Shown: positions 6,327-14,836, counted from the first letter of the stretch. The stretch is 15,375 nucleotides of DNA from Candidatus Eiseniibacteriota bacterium (GCA_025453925.1 JALOPK010000039.1:1-15375); one strand, 5' to 3'. Notes: a model not told the origin generated them from the letters alone. Made by a program: numbers and translations.

Positions 6327-9053
6327 ATGACGCCCCTTATTCCAATCCTTCTTGCAGCAGGCACGCTGGTGCCCGACTACTCCTCATTCCAGCGATCTTT
6401 TCAAGAGGGCTCGATCTCGGGCCCCCAGTATGCGAGCCAGCTCGCCGAAGCTATTGACCACCCGGAGAAACTGGCGGCCTCGCGATTCACCGAGCAGGTG
6501 GGGCGGGGCATCTGCCTCACTACGCTGGTGAGGGACGGCCTGGAGGCGTCGCGAGGCGATGCCGCCCACGATGACCTGGCGCGCCTGTTCTTCCGACCGC
6601 CGACGCAGGCGAGCTTGGTGAGCCCCGATGGGTTCTTCACCATCCACTACGACACAACCGGCGAGCACGCAGTGTACCAGCCTACGACCGATGTAAACCC
6701 GGCTGACGGCGCGCCCGACTATGTGAACCGCTGTGCGGAGTTCTTCGATCTGTCGTGGCGTGTCGAGGTGGATACGCTGGGCTTTGACGCTCCGCCGTCT
6801 GACCTCGGTTTGGGTGGCAGCGACAACTACGATATCTACCTGCGCCACTATTCCGGAGCCTACGGGGTCACCTTCCCGGAAGGCCCTTCCTCGCAATACC
6901 CGGGGCGCCGGGCGTACTACAGCCACATCTTCGTCGACCCCAGCTACAGCGGATTCGGCTACAGCGACCGGCTTCTTCCGCTCAAGGTGACGGCCGCCCA
7001 CGAATTCCAGCACGCGTGCCAGTTCTCCTATGACACATACGAAGACGGCGCATGGATGGAGCACTGCGCTGTCCTGATGGAGGATATCGTCTTCGACAAT
7101 GTGAATGACTACCTCCTCTACCTGCCGTCTTTCATGAGCCTCCCCCATAAGCCGCTCTACTGGTTCAACGATCTCTATCCCTATGGTGCCTGCGTGTGGG
7201 CCCACTTCCTCGACCAGAAGTACGGACGCCCCATCATCGAGCGCGTATGGGAGGAATGCATCAACACATCAGCGCAGCAGGCGGTGGCCAACGCGCTGCT
7301 CGGCGTCGGAAGTAGTCGTGACGCGGCCGTGGCCGAGTTCCGGATCTGGAACTACTTCACGGGGAGCCGCGATGACGGGCTCCACTACGAGGAGGGCGCC
7401 TCCTGGCCTCTGGTTCCTCTGATGGCGGACCACGCCGCGCTGCCGGTGCTGGATGGCGCTCCCGTCAGCGGCCAGGAACCCGGCGCCCTGGCCTGCAACT
7501 ACGTGCGATTCCGGGAATTGGCGATCCTCGACAGCCTCCGGATTCATTTCGAGGGACAGGCCTCAAGGGACTGGGCCGCAAGCCTCATCGTCCCCGGCGG
7601 GCCCGCCGGTCAGCAAATCGGGGCAATCTCCCTGGACAATGATGAGGGTACTGCCGTGGTCGAGCTCGGAGATGCAGCGTCGGTGATTCTGATCCCGACA
7701 TGTGTCTCGCTGGCATCGGGAACGTATTCCTACTGGGCGCGAGATGCCTACGAACTGTTCGCCCTGAACTCGGTCACGGTGGCCGATGACCTTGGCGACG
7801 GGGATAGCAGGATGGAGGCGGGCGAGAGTGTCCACCTGGGGGTTGTCGTGACCAGCATTGCTGCGGAATGGAGCGACGTCGCGTTCAGCCTGACGACGTC
7901 CGACCCGGCAGTCAACGTGGTCGACGGTACGGCCCTTGTCGGTCCTGTGGTTCCTGGCCAGATCGTGGAGAGCCATCCCGAAAGCCTGCTCATCGAGCTG
8001 TCACCCGACTTGGAGAACCATCGCGCGCTGTTCGCGTTGGGCGTCGGCCCGGCGGGCGGCGCTCCGGCCATGACCCTCACTTTCGAGCTGATGCTCGGTA
8101 CGCCCCCGCTTCTGATCGTCGATGACGACGGGGGCGAATCGGATGAGCAGTATCTCGTGGCAACTCTCGACAGCCTGGGAGCATTGACCGATGTATGGGA
8201 TGACCAGAGCGGGCAGTACCCTGACTACCCCGCCGCCACCCTGGATGTCTCCGCGTATGATGCCGTCCTGTGGTTCACCGGAGATCCAGGCAACGCGTTG
8301 AGCGAGGCAGATATCGCTCGCGTGCAGAGCGTCCTGGAGAACGGCGGTCGTCTGCTGCTCTCGGGGCAGGACATCGCCGAGAGTCTCGCGACCTCGGCAT
8401 CCGGTCAGGCCTTCCTGGCGGAGATCGGCGTCGCGTTCGATGGGAGGGAGAACCTCCATGGCATCCTGGGCCAGGAGGGTGATCCGCTCTTCGACGGCCT
8501 GAGGTTCGCCACGTCCGGTTTCGGATTCGACGGCGCCAACAATCAGACGAGCCAGGACCGTCTGCTGCTGACGGGAGAGGCCACGGTGTGCCTGAGTTAC
8601 CAGAACGGTTACCCGGCGGCCGTCCGTCGGGAATCGGGTGATTCGCGGCTCCTGTTTGTGGGGTTCGGTATCGAAGCCGTGGTTGACGACAATCCTTCGG
8701 TGAATACCCGCCGCGAGTTCCTGGCCGCAGCGATAGAGTACCTGGTGAACGGCATTACCGGCGCCGACGATTCACCGCTCCCCTCCACGCTTCGCATCAC
8801 CAGCGTATGGCCAAACCCGACCGCGGGCGAGATCTCGGCCACCCTTCTGCCCCTCGGGGCCGCCGCATCGCTGCGTGTCGTGCTGGTGGATCTGGCGGGA
8901 CGTCGCGTGACGGAGTTGCTCGATGCGAAGGGGCCGGAAGTTGCGCCCACGCTCCGCCTGCGGGTGCCTGATCAGACTCCAAGCGGCATCTACCTTCTGC
9001 GCTTCGAGACGGATGGTTCTCGCACGACCGTACCGGTGACGCTGGTCAGGTAG
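6327..9053 (+). CDS. Secreted putative metalloprotease (MXAN_6640-like) with FlgD/T9SS-type C-terminal sorting domain
   Basis: The protein has 908 residues. GGAGG lies 4 nt before the ATG. The N-terminus (MTPLIPILLAAGTLVP) is hydrophobic but lacks a basic residue, so the signal peptide is atypical. After a propeptide-like stretch, the catalytic region begins near residue 103 and contains the zinc motif H225-E226-F-Q-H229; a third ligand or supporting acid may come from AWMEHCAVLMED (Glu245 or Glu252). Residues about 480-585 look like an Ig/CARDB-type beta domain. About 593-808 (PPLLIVDDDGG, YDAVLWFTGD, GGRLLLSGQDI) resembles the glutamine-amidotransferase/ThuA-like fold found in similar surface proteases. 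About 822-908 (WPNPTAG, LVDLAGRRV, SGIYLLRFE) is a FlgD-Ig-like sorting domain typical of type IX secretion cargo. It is probably exported and anchored or released at the outer surface. Protease activity is inferred from the motif alone. Confidence 0.85.
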   Translation: MTPLIPILLAAGTLVPDYSSFQRSFQEGSISGPQYASQLAEAIDHPEKLAASRFTEQVGRGICLTTLVRDGLEASRGDAAHDDLARLFFRPPTQASLVSPDGFFTIHYDTTGEHAVYQPTTDVNPADGAPDYVNRCAEFFDLSWRVEVDTLGFDAPPSDLGLGGSDNYDIYLRHYSGAYGVTFPEGPSSQYPGRRAYYSHIFVDPSYSGFGYSDRLLPLKVTAAHEFQHACQFSYDTYEDGAWMEHCAVLMEDIVFDNVNDYLLYLPSFMSLPHKPLYWFNDLYPYGACVWAHFLDQKYGRPIIERVWEECINTSAQQAVANALLGVGSSRDAAVAEFRIWNYFTGSRDDGLHYEEGASWPLVPLMADHAALPVLDGAPVSGQEPGALACNYVRFRELAILDSLRIHFEGQASRDWAASLIVPGGPAGQQIGAISLDNDEGTAVVELGDAASVILIPTCVSLASGTYSYWARDAYELFALNSVTVADDLGDGDSRMEAGESVHLGVVVTSIAAEWSDVAFSLTTSDPAVNVVDGTALVGPVVPGQIVESHPESLLIELSPDLENHRALFALGVGPAGGAPAMTLTFELMLGTPPLLIVDDDGGESDEQYLVATLDSLGALTDVWDDQSGQYPDYPAATLDVSAYDAVLWFTGDPGNALSEADIARVQSVLENGGRLLLSGQDIAESLATSASGQAFLAEIGVAFDGRENLHGILGQEGDPLFDGLRFATSGFGFDGANNQTSQDRLLLTGEATVCLSYQNGYPAAVRRESGDSRLLFVGFGIEAVVDDNPSVNTRREFLAAAIEYLVNGITGADDSPLPSTLRITSVWPNPTAGEISATLLPLGAAASLRVVLVDLAGRRVTELLDAKGPEVAPTLRLRVPDQTPSGIYLLRFETDGSRTTVPVTLVR

Positions 9054-9069
9054 CGGCGCCGGTCGGGCC

Positions 9070-9113
9070 ACGCCAGGGGGACTATTCTAATATTAGAATA
9101 GTCCCCCTGGCGT
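9070..9113. repeat. 44-bp perfect palindrome, REP-like or termination element
   Basis: Each 22-nt arm begins ACGCCAGGGGGACTATTC and the arms meet at a central TAATATTA with no loop, with no mismatch across 44 bp. It starts 17 nt after the metalloprotease stop codon. An AT-rich core inside GC-rich arms contrasts with the surrounding DNA. No T-run follows on either strand, so it is not a standard intrinsic terminator, although the stem should still block 3' exonucleases. Its form resembles REP elements mobilised by RAYT/IS200-like transposases in many genomes, but no transposase is present and I see only one copy here. Confidence 0.75.
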
Positions 9114-9151
9114 CGTGAACCATTTGGATCGGCGCCTGACCCCGATGACGT

Positions 9152-9171
9152 GGACTCGATGGAACGAGTCC
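9152..9171. repeat. Small hairpin downstream of the palindrome
   Basis: GGACTCG and CGAGTCC form a perfect 7-bp stem around the 6-nt loop ATGGAA. It lies 38 nt after the 44-bp palindrome, with no T-run. It may be part of the same element, or chance. Confidence 0.35.
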
Positions 9172-9424
9172 CTCCATTGCAGACGCCGATCCCGAGAGCT
9201 CCACCACTTTCCCCTGCAGTGCTCTTCCAGTCGGCGCCCTCGACACCATTGCTCTTGGCGCAGAAGAGGGCTAGCATGGCCGGATCTCGTTCCCGTACGT
9301 GAAGCCATCCATCATCGGTGCCGGGAGTCCGCCATGAGCTTTGTTCGGATAGTCCTGCAGCAGCCCGCCCCCGCGCACGGCGATGGAGGCACCCGCCACA
9401 TGCCGGTACTCCCGGGATAGCCCC

Positions 9425-11644
9425 ATGATCATTCGTGTCGCGCTGCTGTTCGCGCTGTTGGCTGCTCTGGCTCGCATCTCTCGAGGCACCATGTGGATCG
9501 CCTTCGTGGGGACTGCGTTCGCCGCCGGCCCTCTGCTGGGAATGGGCATGCAGGAGAGTCTCACGACCCTGCTGGATGCCGCGCTCTCGGTTTCCACTCT
9601 CCGGCTTCTGCTGTTCGTGGAATCGATCATCCTGCTCAGCGGCCTCATGCGCAGGGTAGGCGCGCTGGGTAGACTGGGAGATGCAGTGCGGGCCGCCTTG
9701 GGCAGCGCCCGAGGCGGCGTGGCGCTCCTTCCGGCGCTGGTGGGTCTCCTGCCCATGCCGGGGGGCGCCCTGTTCAGCGCGCCGCTGGTTGATGCGGCGG
9801 CGACGGGCAGTTCCATCAGCCCGACGCGGCGGGCAGTCGCAAACTACTGGTTCCGCCATACCTGGGAGTTCTGGTGGCCCCTCTACCCCGGCATCATCGC
9901 CGCGGTGGAACTCTCCGGCATTCCCTGGTCTCTCTGGACGACCCGGATGTTCCTGGTCACCCCGGTGGCGGCGCTGCTGGGCTGGTTTCTCATTCTGGGG
10001 AGGCCTCCTGGCGAGGAGGCCGTCTCGAAGGGCCGCAGCGGTGCCGGCGCTCTGCTGCGGGAGATGCTGCCGATCCTTCTGATCCCGGCGCTGGCGGCGT
10101 TCTCCCACTTGATCTCGCTGGCGTGGCCCCGCTGGCGCCCGGAAAGCACCTGGCTGCTCTTGGCCTCTGTGTGGGCGAGCATCGCCGTTGTCCTGCTCCA
10201 GTCACGAGCGCGGCCCCGTGAGATACTCCATTCCCTGAACCTGCGCATGGTGTCCATGGGAGTGCTCATTCTGGCCTTGATGGCCTACAAGGGCGTGATC
10301 ACGGGGAGCGGGATGGCCGAGTCCCTGGAGCGGGAGTTCTCCGGTGCCCACCTGCCCGCCCTGCCCATCGCCTCGGCGATCGCCTGCGTGGGAGGATTGG
10401 TCACCGGCATTGCGGTCGGGTTCGTCGGTTCGACGTTTCCCATCATCGCTTCGCTGCTGACGGCAGCGCCCTTGGAGTTCCCTTCCGCCATGGGCATCGC
10501 CTTCCTCTGGGGGTGGGTCGGGATGATGCTCTCCCCGCTCCACCTGTGTCTGCTCGTGACCAAAGAGCACTTCCGCGCCGACTGGTTCCGCATGTACGCC
10601 CTGCTTGTGCCGCTTACCATACTCACGGCGGTGACCGGCACGCTTGGCCTCGCGGTCTTCGGGGGAAGAGAGGGCACCGCCGCGGCCCGTGAGGGAGTCT
10701 CTCTAGACCTGGCGGCCACGGTCCGCCGCGGCACGACGGACCGGGTCGTGACCCTGAGCTTCCCGGGAGGCAGCATGCGGGATATCCCCCGCGGCGCCCG
10801 GCAGCAGCGATGGCCCGCCTTTGCCCCGGGAGGAGAGTATCTTGCCTACCTTGAGGGCGACCGGTTCTGGCGCCTGATGGTGCTCCCGGCAGGAGATCAA
10901 CCCGTCATCGCCGCTGATAGCTTGTCGGGCGGCCGCCTCTGGGCGGCCTGGTCACCGGGCGCACAGCGACTGGCCGTCTCGTGCGTCACCCTGTCCCGCG
11001 GCCGCTGTATCCTGCTCTGGGAGCATGGTGTCGGGGCGGCAGTCGTGCCCGGCACCATCGGGGCGCGCTGCCCCTTCTGGCGTGGCGACACGCTGCACTA
11101 TCTGGCGCCCCGTGCCGACGGATGGCTGGTGGGCGGCGTGAGTCCTGAGGCTGCCATGGGTCAGCCATGGCGGTTGCTCCCTCCGTACGACCCCCGGGAA
11201 GCCGCGGTCTCGCCCGACGGCGCGACGCTGGCCTACGTCGGTGTTGAGCGTGATGAACAACCTCCCAGGAACAGACTGCTTGTGGCCGACCTCGCCCGGG
11301 CGGAGGTCGAGGAAACCGGCCCTCAGGATGAGGACCGAAGCGCGCCGGCATGGGATGGAGCCGATCTCCTGTTCCTGGCGCGGTCCGGGAAGAACCGGCG
11401 GCTGGTGCGGCGCGCCCCGGATGGGAGTGAGACCACGGTGACACCGATAGCTGATCCCCTCGTAGGGGTCGAGATCGTCCCGCCGGTTCGCCTGTTCGGT
11501 GGGGCCGCACGGCCCTCGCCGGGGCAGGCGCTTGAACTCGTGCTCGTCCGGTGGGACGGGTCGCTCCTGCATCGCCTTGGTGTGCGAGGCGCCGATATGT
11601 GGGGTCTCTCGGCAGTGTCCCCCTCCAGGGAAACGGCACCGTGA
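9425..11644 (+). CDS. DUF401-family permease fused to a C-terminal TolB/PD40-like beta-propeller
   Basis: The protein has 739 residues from the ATG at 9425, which begins a hydrophobic segment (MIIRVALLFALLAAL); an in-frame ATG at 9383 would add 14 polar residues, and neither start has a good ribosome site. Residues 1 to about 415 are a polytopic membrane domain with about 11-12 predicted segments and DUF401 signatures: LLPMPGGALFSAPL (about 108-121) and NYWFRHTWEFWWPLYPG (from Asn140). DUF401 proteins are integral membrane proteins thought to be related to ion-transporter-superfamily permeases; their substrate is unknown. Residues about 440-739 hold some six repeats spaced 40-50 residues apart with PD40-like cores: PAFAPGGEYLAY, AAWSPGAQRLAV, PFWRGDTLHYLA, AAVSPDGATLAY and APAWDGADLLFLA. 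The join has no stop or internal start signal, so this looks like a true fusion. The propeller may bind a ligand or partner. It overlaps the next gene by 4 nt. Confidence 0.85.
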   Translation: MIIRVALLFALLAALARISRGTMWIAFVGTAFAAGPLLGMGMQESLTTLLDAALSVSTLRLLLFVESIILLSGLMRRVGALGRLGDAVRAALGSARGGVALLPALVGLLPMPGGALFSAPLVDAAATGSSISPTRRAVANYWFRHTWEFWWPLYPGIIAAVELSGIPWSLWTTRMFLVTPVAALLGWFLILGRPPGEEAVSKGRSGAGALLREMLPILLIPALAAFSHLISLAWPRWRPESTWLLLASVWASIAVVLLQSRARPREILHSLNLRMVSMGVLILALMAYKGVITGSGMAESLEREFSGAHLPALPIASAIACVGGLVTGIAVGFVGSTFPIIASLLTAAPLEFPSAMGIAFLWGWVGMMLSPLHLCLLVTKEHFRADWFRMYALLVPLTILTAVTGTLGLAVFGGREGTAAAREGVSLDLAATVRRGTTDRVVTLSFPGGSMRDIPRGARQQRWPAFAPGGEYLAYLEGDRFWRLMVLPAGDQPVIAADSLSGGRLWAAWSPGAQRLAVSCVTLSRGRCILLWEHGVGAAVVPGTIGARCPFWRGDTLHYLAPRADGWLVGGVSPEAAMGQPWRLLPPYDPREAAVSPDGATLAYVGVERDEQPPRNRLLVADLARAEVEETGPQDEDRSAPAWDGADLLFLARSGKNRRLVRRAPDGSETTVTPIADPLVGVEIVPPVRLFGGAARPSPGQALELVLVRWDGSLLHRLGVRGADMWGLSAVSPSRETAP

Positions 11645-13407
11645 CCGTCGCTGTGGTCACCCTCGCGGGCATGGCCGTGATGCTGAGCACCAGGGCCTTC
11701 TTCCTGGCCCCGGAGGGCTGGTCAGCGCTGGCGCCGGATGAGGCACAGCGGGCATGGCATGCCCTCCAGGTAATGCAGGGTCGGTTGATCTATCGTGATC
11801 TCTGGGTGCAGTACACCCCAATTTCCTTCTACTGGCATGCGCTGGCATTCTCGCTCTTCGGCCCAAGCCTCGCGGCCATCCGGCTCGCGCTGGTCGCCAC
11901 CGGGACGGTGACCCTTGGCCTCGTCGCGTGGGTCGCCAACTACCTTGGAGGACGCCTGGCAGCCGTGCTGGCGGGCGGGCTGTTCCTGACTTTCGGGATT
12001 CCCTGTTACAACTCCGGGTATCCCGCATGGGAATCCATGGCATTCTCCATGGCGGCGCTGGCGGTGGTCATCCGAACGCGGGCGGCGCGGACGGCGTGGA
12101 TTGCGGGCCTCCTGGCAGGCTTGTCGACCATGACGAAGATCAATGTCGGAGCACTGACTCTCATGGCGGTGATGACGGTGCTGGCGATGCGATGTTCGCG
12201 GCCGATCCGCGCGACGGTGGGGGGAGGCGCTTTCGTCGCCGTGGGGTGGCTGGTGCGTGACATGCCCCTGGCGGAACGCCTGTTCCAGCTCCTCCTTCCG
12301 CTGGCGGTCCTCCTGGCGGCGGCCCTCCGGCCGGCGAATGGACAAGGCTCCCCTCGGGCGCTGGCGGCGGCCGGGCTGGGGTGCGCAACGGCGTGCATCG
12401 TCGTGCTGGCGCCGTTCGCCGTGACGCTTGGACCGGGAGAGGTGTTCCATTCGGTGGTGCGGGAACCCCTCCGATTCTCGGCACTCATCCGGTACAGTTC
12501 GCCCGTGCTGAGGCTGGGGCCGGCCGCCTATGCGGCGGCGGCGTGCTGGGCCGCTGCTCTCGTGCTTCCAGGCATTGGCGGCCCCAAGGGAAGGATCGCG
12601 GCAACCGCCGCTGCGATCCTGGGAGCCATCCCCCTGGCATTGGATGGATTCGGCGTGCTGCCGGGCGTGACCATGGCCGTCAGGTTCCTGCTGGCGCCAG
12701 TGCTGGTGGTCGCGACGGCGATCCGGCCCGCCTCCACGCCCGCCGCGCTGGCAGCCGCGACATGGGCAGGTTTTCTCCACGTGCAGCTTTATCCGGGGCA
12801 GAGCGGCATGCACCTGGCGTGGGCGCTGGTGCCCGCGTGGCCGCTGCTGGTGGGTGTCACCCGCGCCGCCGCAGAGAGGGGAGGGCGCTTCGTCTGGGTG
12901 CTGCCAGTGGTGCTTTTCGCCACGCAGCTTGCCCATGGCGCGGCGGTTCTTGTCCACACCGACTGGGTGCGGCTCGACCAGCGGCGGGGAGGCATCTCGG
13001 TGCCGCGGCAAGATGCCGTGGAACTCACGGCAGTGATCGACCAGGTGCGCGGCGAGACGCCGTCATCCGTGCTTGATCTGACCTCGGGGTGTCTCGTGGC
13101 GTTCCTCGCCGAGAGCCCCTGCCCGCTCCGCCATGCCTATTTCTGGCGCGGGTTCCTGACCCCGGCCGCCGAGGAGGCCGAAGTCCGTGAACTGTCCAAA
13201 GCTCCGCCGCCGGTGGCCGTGCGCCGGAGCCGGGGCCGCGATCAGTTCAGATGGGATGCCATCGCCGGGTACGCCCCAACCCTCGCCCGGTGGTTGGACG
13301 GGGCGTACCGGGTCACGCGGAGCGTGGGCCGCTACGAGATCCTGGCTTTCATAGAGGATGGGGCGCCTACGGCAGGCGAATCGCGGTCCGCGCGCACAGG
13401 ACGGTGA
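11641..13407 (+). CDS. GT-C membrane glycosyltransferase, PMT/ArnT (GT39-like) family
   Basis: I chose the GTG at 11641, which overlaps the permease stop (GTGA, 4 nt) and has AGGGAA 8 nt upstream, giving 588 residues; an in-frame ATG 90 nt further upstream lies inside the permease gene. The N-terminal membrane segment is followed by the first external loop with the catalytic-type acidic pair Asp33-Glu34 (APDEAQRAW), then GRLIYRDLWVQYTPISFYWHA and a FGPSLAAIRLAL segment, the usual pattern of PMT_2/ArnT-like proteins. About ten further hydrophobic stretches run to about residue 440. A polar C-terminal domain of about 140 residues follows (DAVELTAVIDQV, VLDLTSGCLVAFL). These enzymes transfer a sugar from a polyprenyl-phosphate donor to a lipid, glycan or protein on the outer face of the membrane. 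The acceptor is unknown. Its 3' end overlaps the opposing gene by 41 bp. Confidence 0.8.
   Translation: MTVAVVTLAGMAVMLSTRAFFLAPEGWSALAPDEAQRAWHALQVMQGRLIYRDLWVQYTPISFYWHALAFSLFGPSLAAIRLALVATGTVTLGLVAWVANYLGGRLAAVLAGGLFLTFGIPCYNSGYPAWESMAFSMAALAVVIRTRAARTAWIAGLLAGLSTMTKINVGALTLMAVMTVLAMRCSRPIRATVGGGAFVAVGWLVRDMPLAERLFQLLLPLAVLLAAALRPANGQGSPRALAAAGLGCATACIVVLAPFAVTLGPGEVFHSVVREPLRFSALIRYSSPVLRLGPAAYAAAACWAAALVLPGIGGPKGRIAATAAAILGAIPLALDGFGVLPGVTMAVRFLLAPVLVVATAIRPASTPAALAAATWAGFLHVQLYPGQSGMHLAWALVPAWPLLVGVTRAAAERGGRFVWVLPVVLFATQLAHGAAVLVHTDWVRLDQRRGGISVPRQDAVELTAVIDQVRGETPSSVLDLTSGCLVAFLAESPCPLRHAYFWRGFLTPAAEEAEVRELSKAPPPVAVRRSRGRDQFRWDAIAGYAPTLARWLDGAYRVTRSVGRYEILAFIEDGAPTAGESRSARTGR
13367..13407. 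other. 41-bp tail-to-tail overlap of convergent genes
   Basis: The last codons of the plus-strand GT-C gene (stop at 13405-13407) and of the minus-strand fusion gene (stop at 13367-13369) share this DNA. There is no room for a bidirectional terminator between them, so transcripts from the two strands probably overlap. Confidence 0.8.
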
Positions 13408-14722
13408 GCTTCAGGCCGTCCCTGAAGAAGCGCATCTTGCTCCGGCCCGCTTTCCGCTCGTGGTAGTGCACGGGGAGTTCCAGCATCTTCAGCTTCCTCC
13501 CGGCAACGCCAAAAAGGAGATCGAAGTCCCCCCAACCCTTGCCCGAGAGCTCGATCCGGCCAAGATCCTCCCGGTAGAAAGCCTTGGTGCCGCACAGAGT
13601 GTCGGTGCAGCGCTGCCCGATGAGCAGGCTGAACAGAATGCCGAAGACCTTGTTGCCGACGAGCCTCCACAACGTGAATGCGCCGACCTCCTGGGGATAG
13701 ATCATGCGGGTCCCGTTGATGAACTCCGCCCGGTCCGCCGCAATAGCATCATAGAACGCGGCGAGTTCCTCGGGCGGCACCGCCATGTCGGCATCGAGAA
13801 TCATGACGATGTCTTCGGTCGCGGCCCGGAACCCCTCGCGGACTGCATGCGCCTTCCCCCCGCGCGGACGGTATGAGACCAGGCGCAGCGAATCACGCTC
13901 CCCAGAGAGCCGGCGAACGAGTTCGGCGGTTCGATCCGACGATCCGTCGTCGACGACGACGATCTCCATGCGAGAACTCATCGCGGGCACGCGACCGATG
14001 CACTCCTCGATGTTCTCTTCCTCATCGTGACAAGGAATGATGACGCTCACGCCGGGAGGCTCCCGGTGGGGATCAGCCGGCCGCCGGGCGACCACGAACC
14101 CGATGAGCCCGCCATTCCGAATCACGGGGATCCTGGCCAGAATCATGTCGAGCACGGGAGTCAGGAGAGGAATCGGCAGGGGACAGAAGACTTTGTATCC
14201 CTCTTCTACGACGTCGTACCCGGCCAGAATGCACAGATTCGTCACGTCGCGGGCCGTCAGATAGTTGTAGCGCCGGTCCCTGGGCCGGAGCCCCAGGATT
14301 TCGCAGAGCCGCACTACGGGCGTCCACAAGGGATTGAGGAACGTGAAAATCACCCGCCCCCGGGGCACGAGCCACCCGCCGAGAGCCCGCACCGTCTCCA
14401 GGCAGTCATCCTCCTGCTCGAGAAGATGACACGCGATGACGTAGCGGAATCGGGGCTGGGGCGTCGCCCGGCTCACCTCTTCCTCGAGCACCTGGATCCC
14501 GGGATGGCGCCTCCGGCATACCCCGGCGAAGAACGGATCGGGCTCCAGGCCCAACGCCTCTTGGGGGCGCAGCGCATCCAGCAGGTCCCCGGTGCCGCAC
14601 CGAGCCTGCAGTACGACATCGCCGGGCGGAACGATCCTCTGGTGAAACTCACTCATCGAGCGCAACAGGTACCCGGTGACGCGTCGCCACCGTTGCAGCC
14701 GTCGGCCTTGCGGATCAGCCAT
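13367..14722 (-). CDS. Fused SAM-dependent methyltransferase and GT2 (DPM1-like) glycosyltransferase
   Basis: The 451-residue protein has two parts. Residues 1 to about 215 are a class I methyltransferase: VVLQARCGTGDLLDAL (36-51) is motif I, but the usual acidic D/E-x-G start is replaced by Q-A-R; LGLEPDPF (58-64) supplies the acidic residue for the SAM ribose, and RGRVIFTFLNPLW is the later strand. Residues about 224-451 are a GT-A fold GT2 enzyme: VSVIIPCHDEEENI, then Asp258-Asp259 (VVVDDGSSDRT), Asp310-Ala-Asp312 (metal/nucleotide-sugar DxD), DTLCGTKAFYR and GWGDFDLLF. This best resembles polyprenyl-phosphate mannose/glucose synthases, which could feed the convergent GT-C enzyme. It has no clear C-terminal membrane segments. 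GGGAG lies 9 nt before the ATG at 14722. Methyltransferase-GT2 fusions are known in bacterial surface-glycan loci. The methyl acceptor and sugar are unknown. Confidence 0.87.
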   Translation of the reverse strand: MADPQGRRLQRWRRVTGYLLRSMSEFHQRIVPPGDVVLQARCGTGDLLDALRPQEALGLEPDPFFAGVCRRRHPGIQVLEEEVSRATPQPRFRYVIACHLLEQEDDCLETVRALGGWLVPRGRVIFTFLNPLWTPVVRLCEILGLRPRDRRYNYLTARDVTNLCILAGYDVVEEGYKVFCPLPIPLLTPVLDMILARIPVIRNGGLIGFVVARRPADPHREPPGVSVIIPCHDEEENIEECIGRVPAMSSRMEIVVVDDGSSDRTAELVRRLSGERDSLRLVSYRPRGGKAHAVREGFRAATEDIVMILDADMAVPPEELAAFYDAIAADRAEFINGTRMIYPQEVGAFTLWRLVGNKVFGILFSLLIGQRCTDTLCGTKAFYREDLGRIELSGKGWGDFDLLFGVAGRKLKMLELPVHYHERKAGRSKMRFFRDGLKLTVLCARTAIRLP

Positions 14723-14836
14723 TGAGCAGGGCTCCCACCCTGGCGATCTCCCTGCAGGCTGCCGGGGCGTTGGACCAGCAGATCGAGCGAGGGCACCACC
14801 GTGAGGCCGTGCGGCGCCCGCCAGCGCGAATTCGCG
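14723..14836 (-). other. Spacer between two methyltransferase genes
   Basis: A 114-bp gap between co-directional genes. I see no terminator with a T-run and no clear promoter, so read-through from the upstream methyltransferase gene is plausible. Confidence 0.4.

Larger units (their letters stand above)
9054..9424. other. Intergenic region of 371 bp with palindrome and no recognised gene
   Basis: The gap between two plus-strand genes holds the 44-bp palindrome (9070-9113) and a 7-bp-stem hairpin (9152-9171). The remaining roughly 250 bp are open in more than one frame, but no frame gives recognisable protein or a good ribosome site. No standard promoter is evident before the permease gene. 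A degraded gene or mobile-element remnant is possible but unsupported. Confidence 0.5.

Noticed and set aside
9376-9424. Possible fluoride (crcB-motif) riboswitch before the permease: GGCGATGGAGG, a CCGG stem, then GATAGCCCC
   Set aside because: Only fragments resemble the consensus: the AAC/AAA joining segment and the TGATGGCTCC signature are not matched, and the permease start would lie directly against it.
8990-10108. Minus-strand open frame (372 codons) across the palindrome and permease start
   Set aside because: It has a low-complexity Arg/Gln/Gly composition, crosses the palindrome and has no domain; the DUF401 motifs lie on the plus strand.
11722-13011. Minus-strand open frame (429 codons) inside the GT-C gene
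   Set aside because: It is rich in Arg, His, Gly and Pro, as expected for a GC-rich shadow, while the plus strand encodes a coherent membrane protein.
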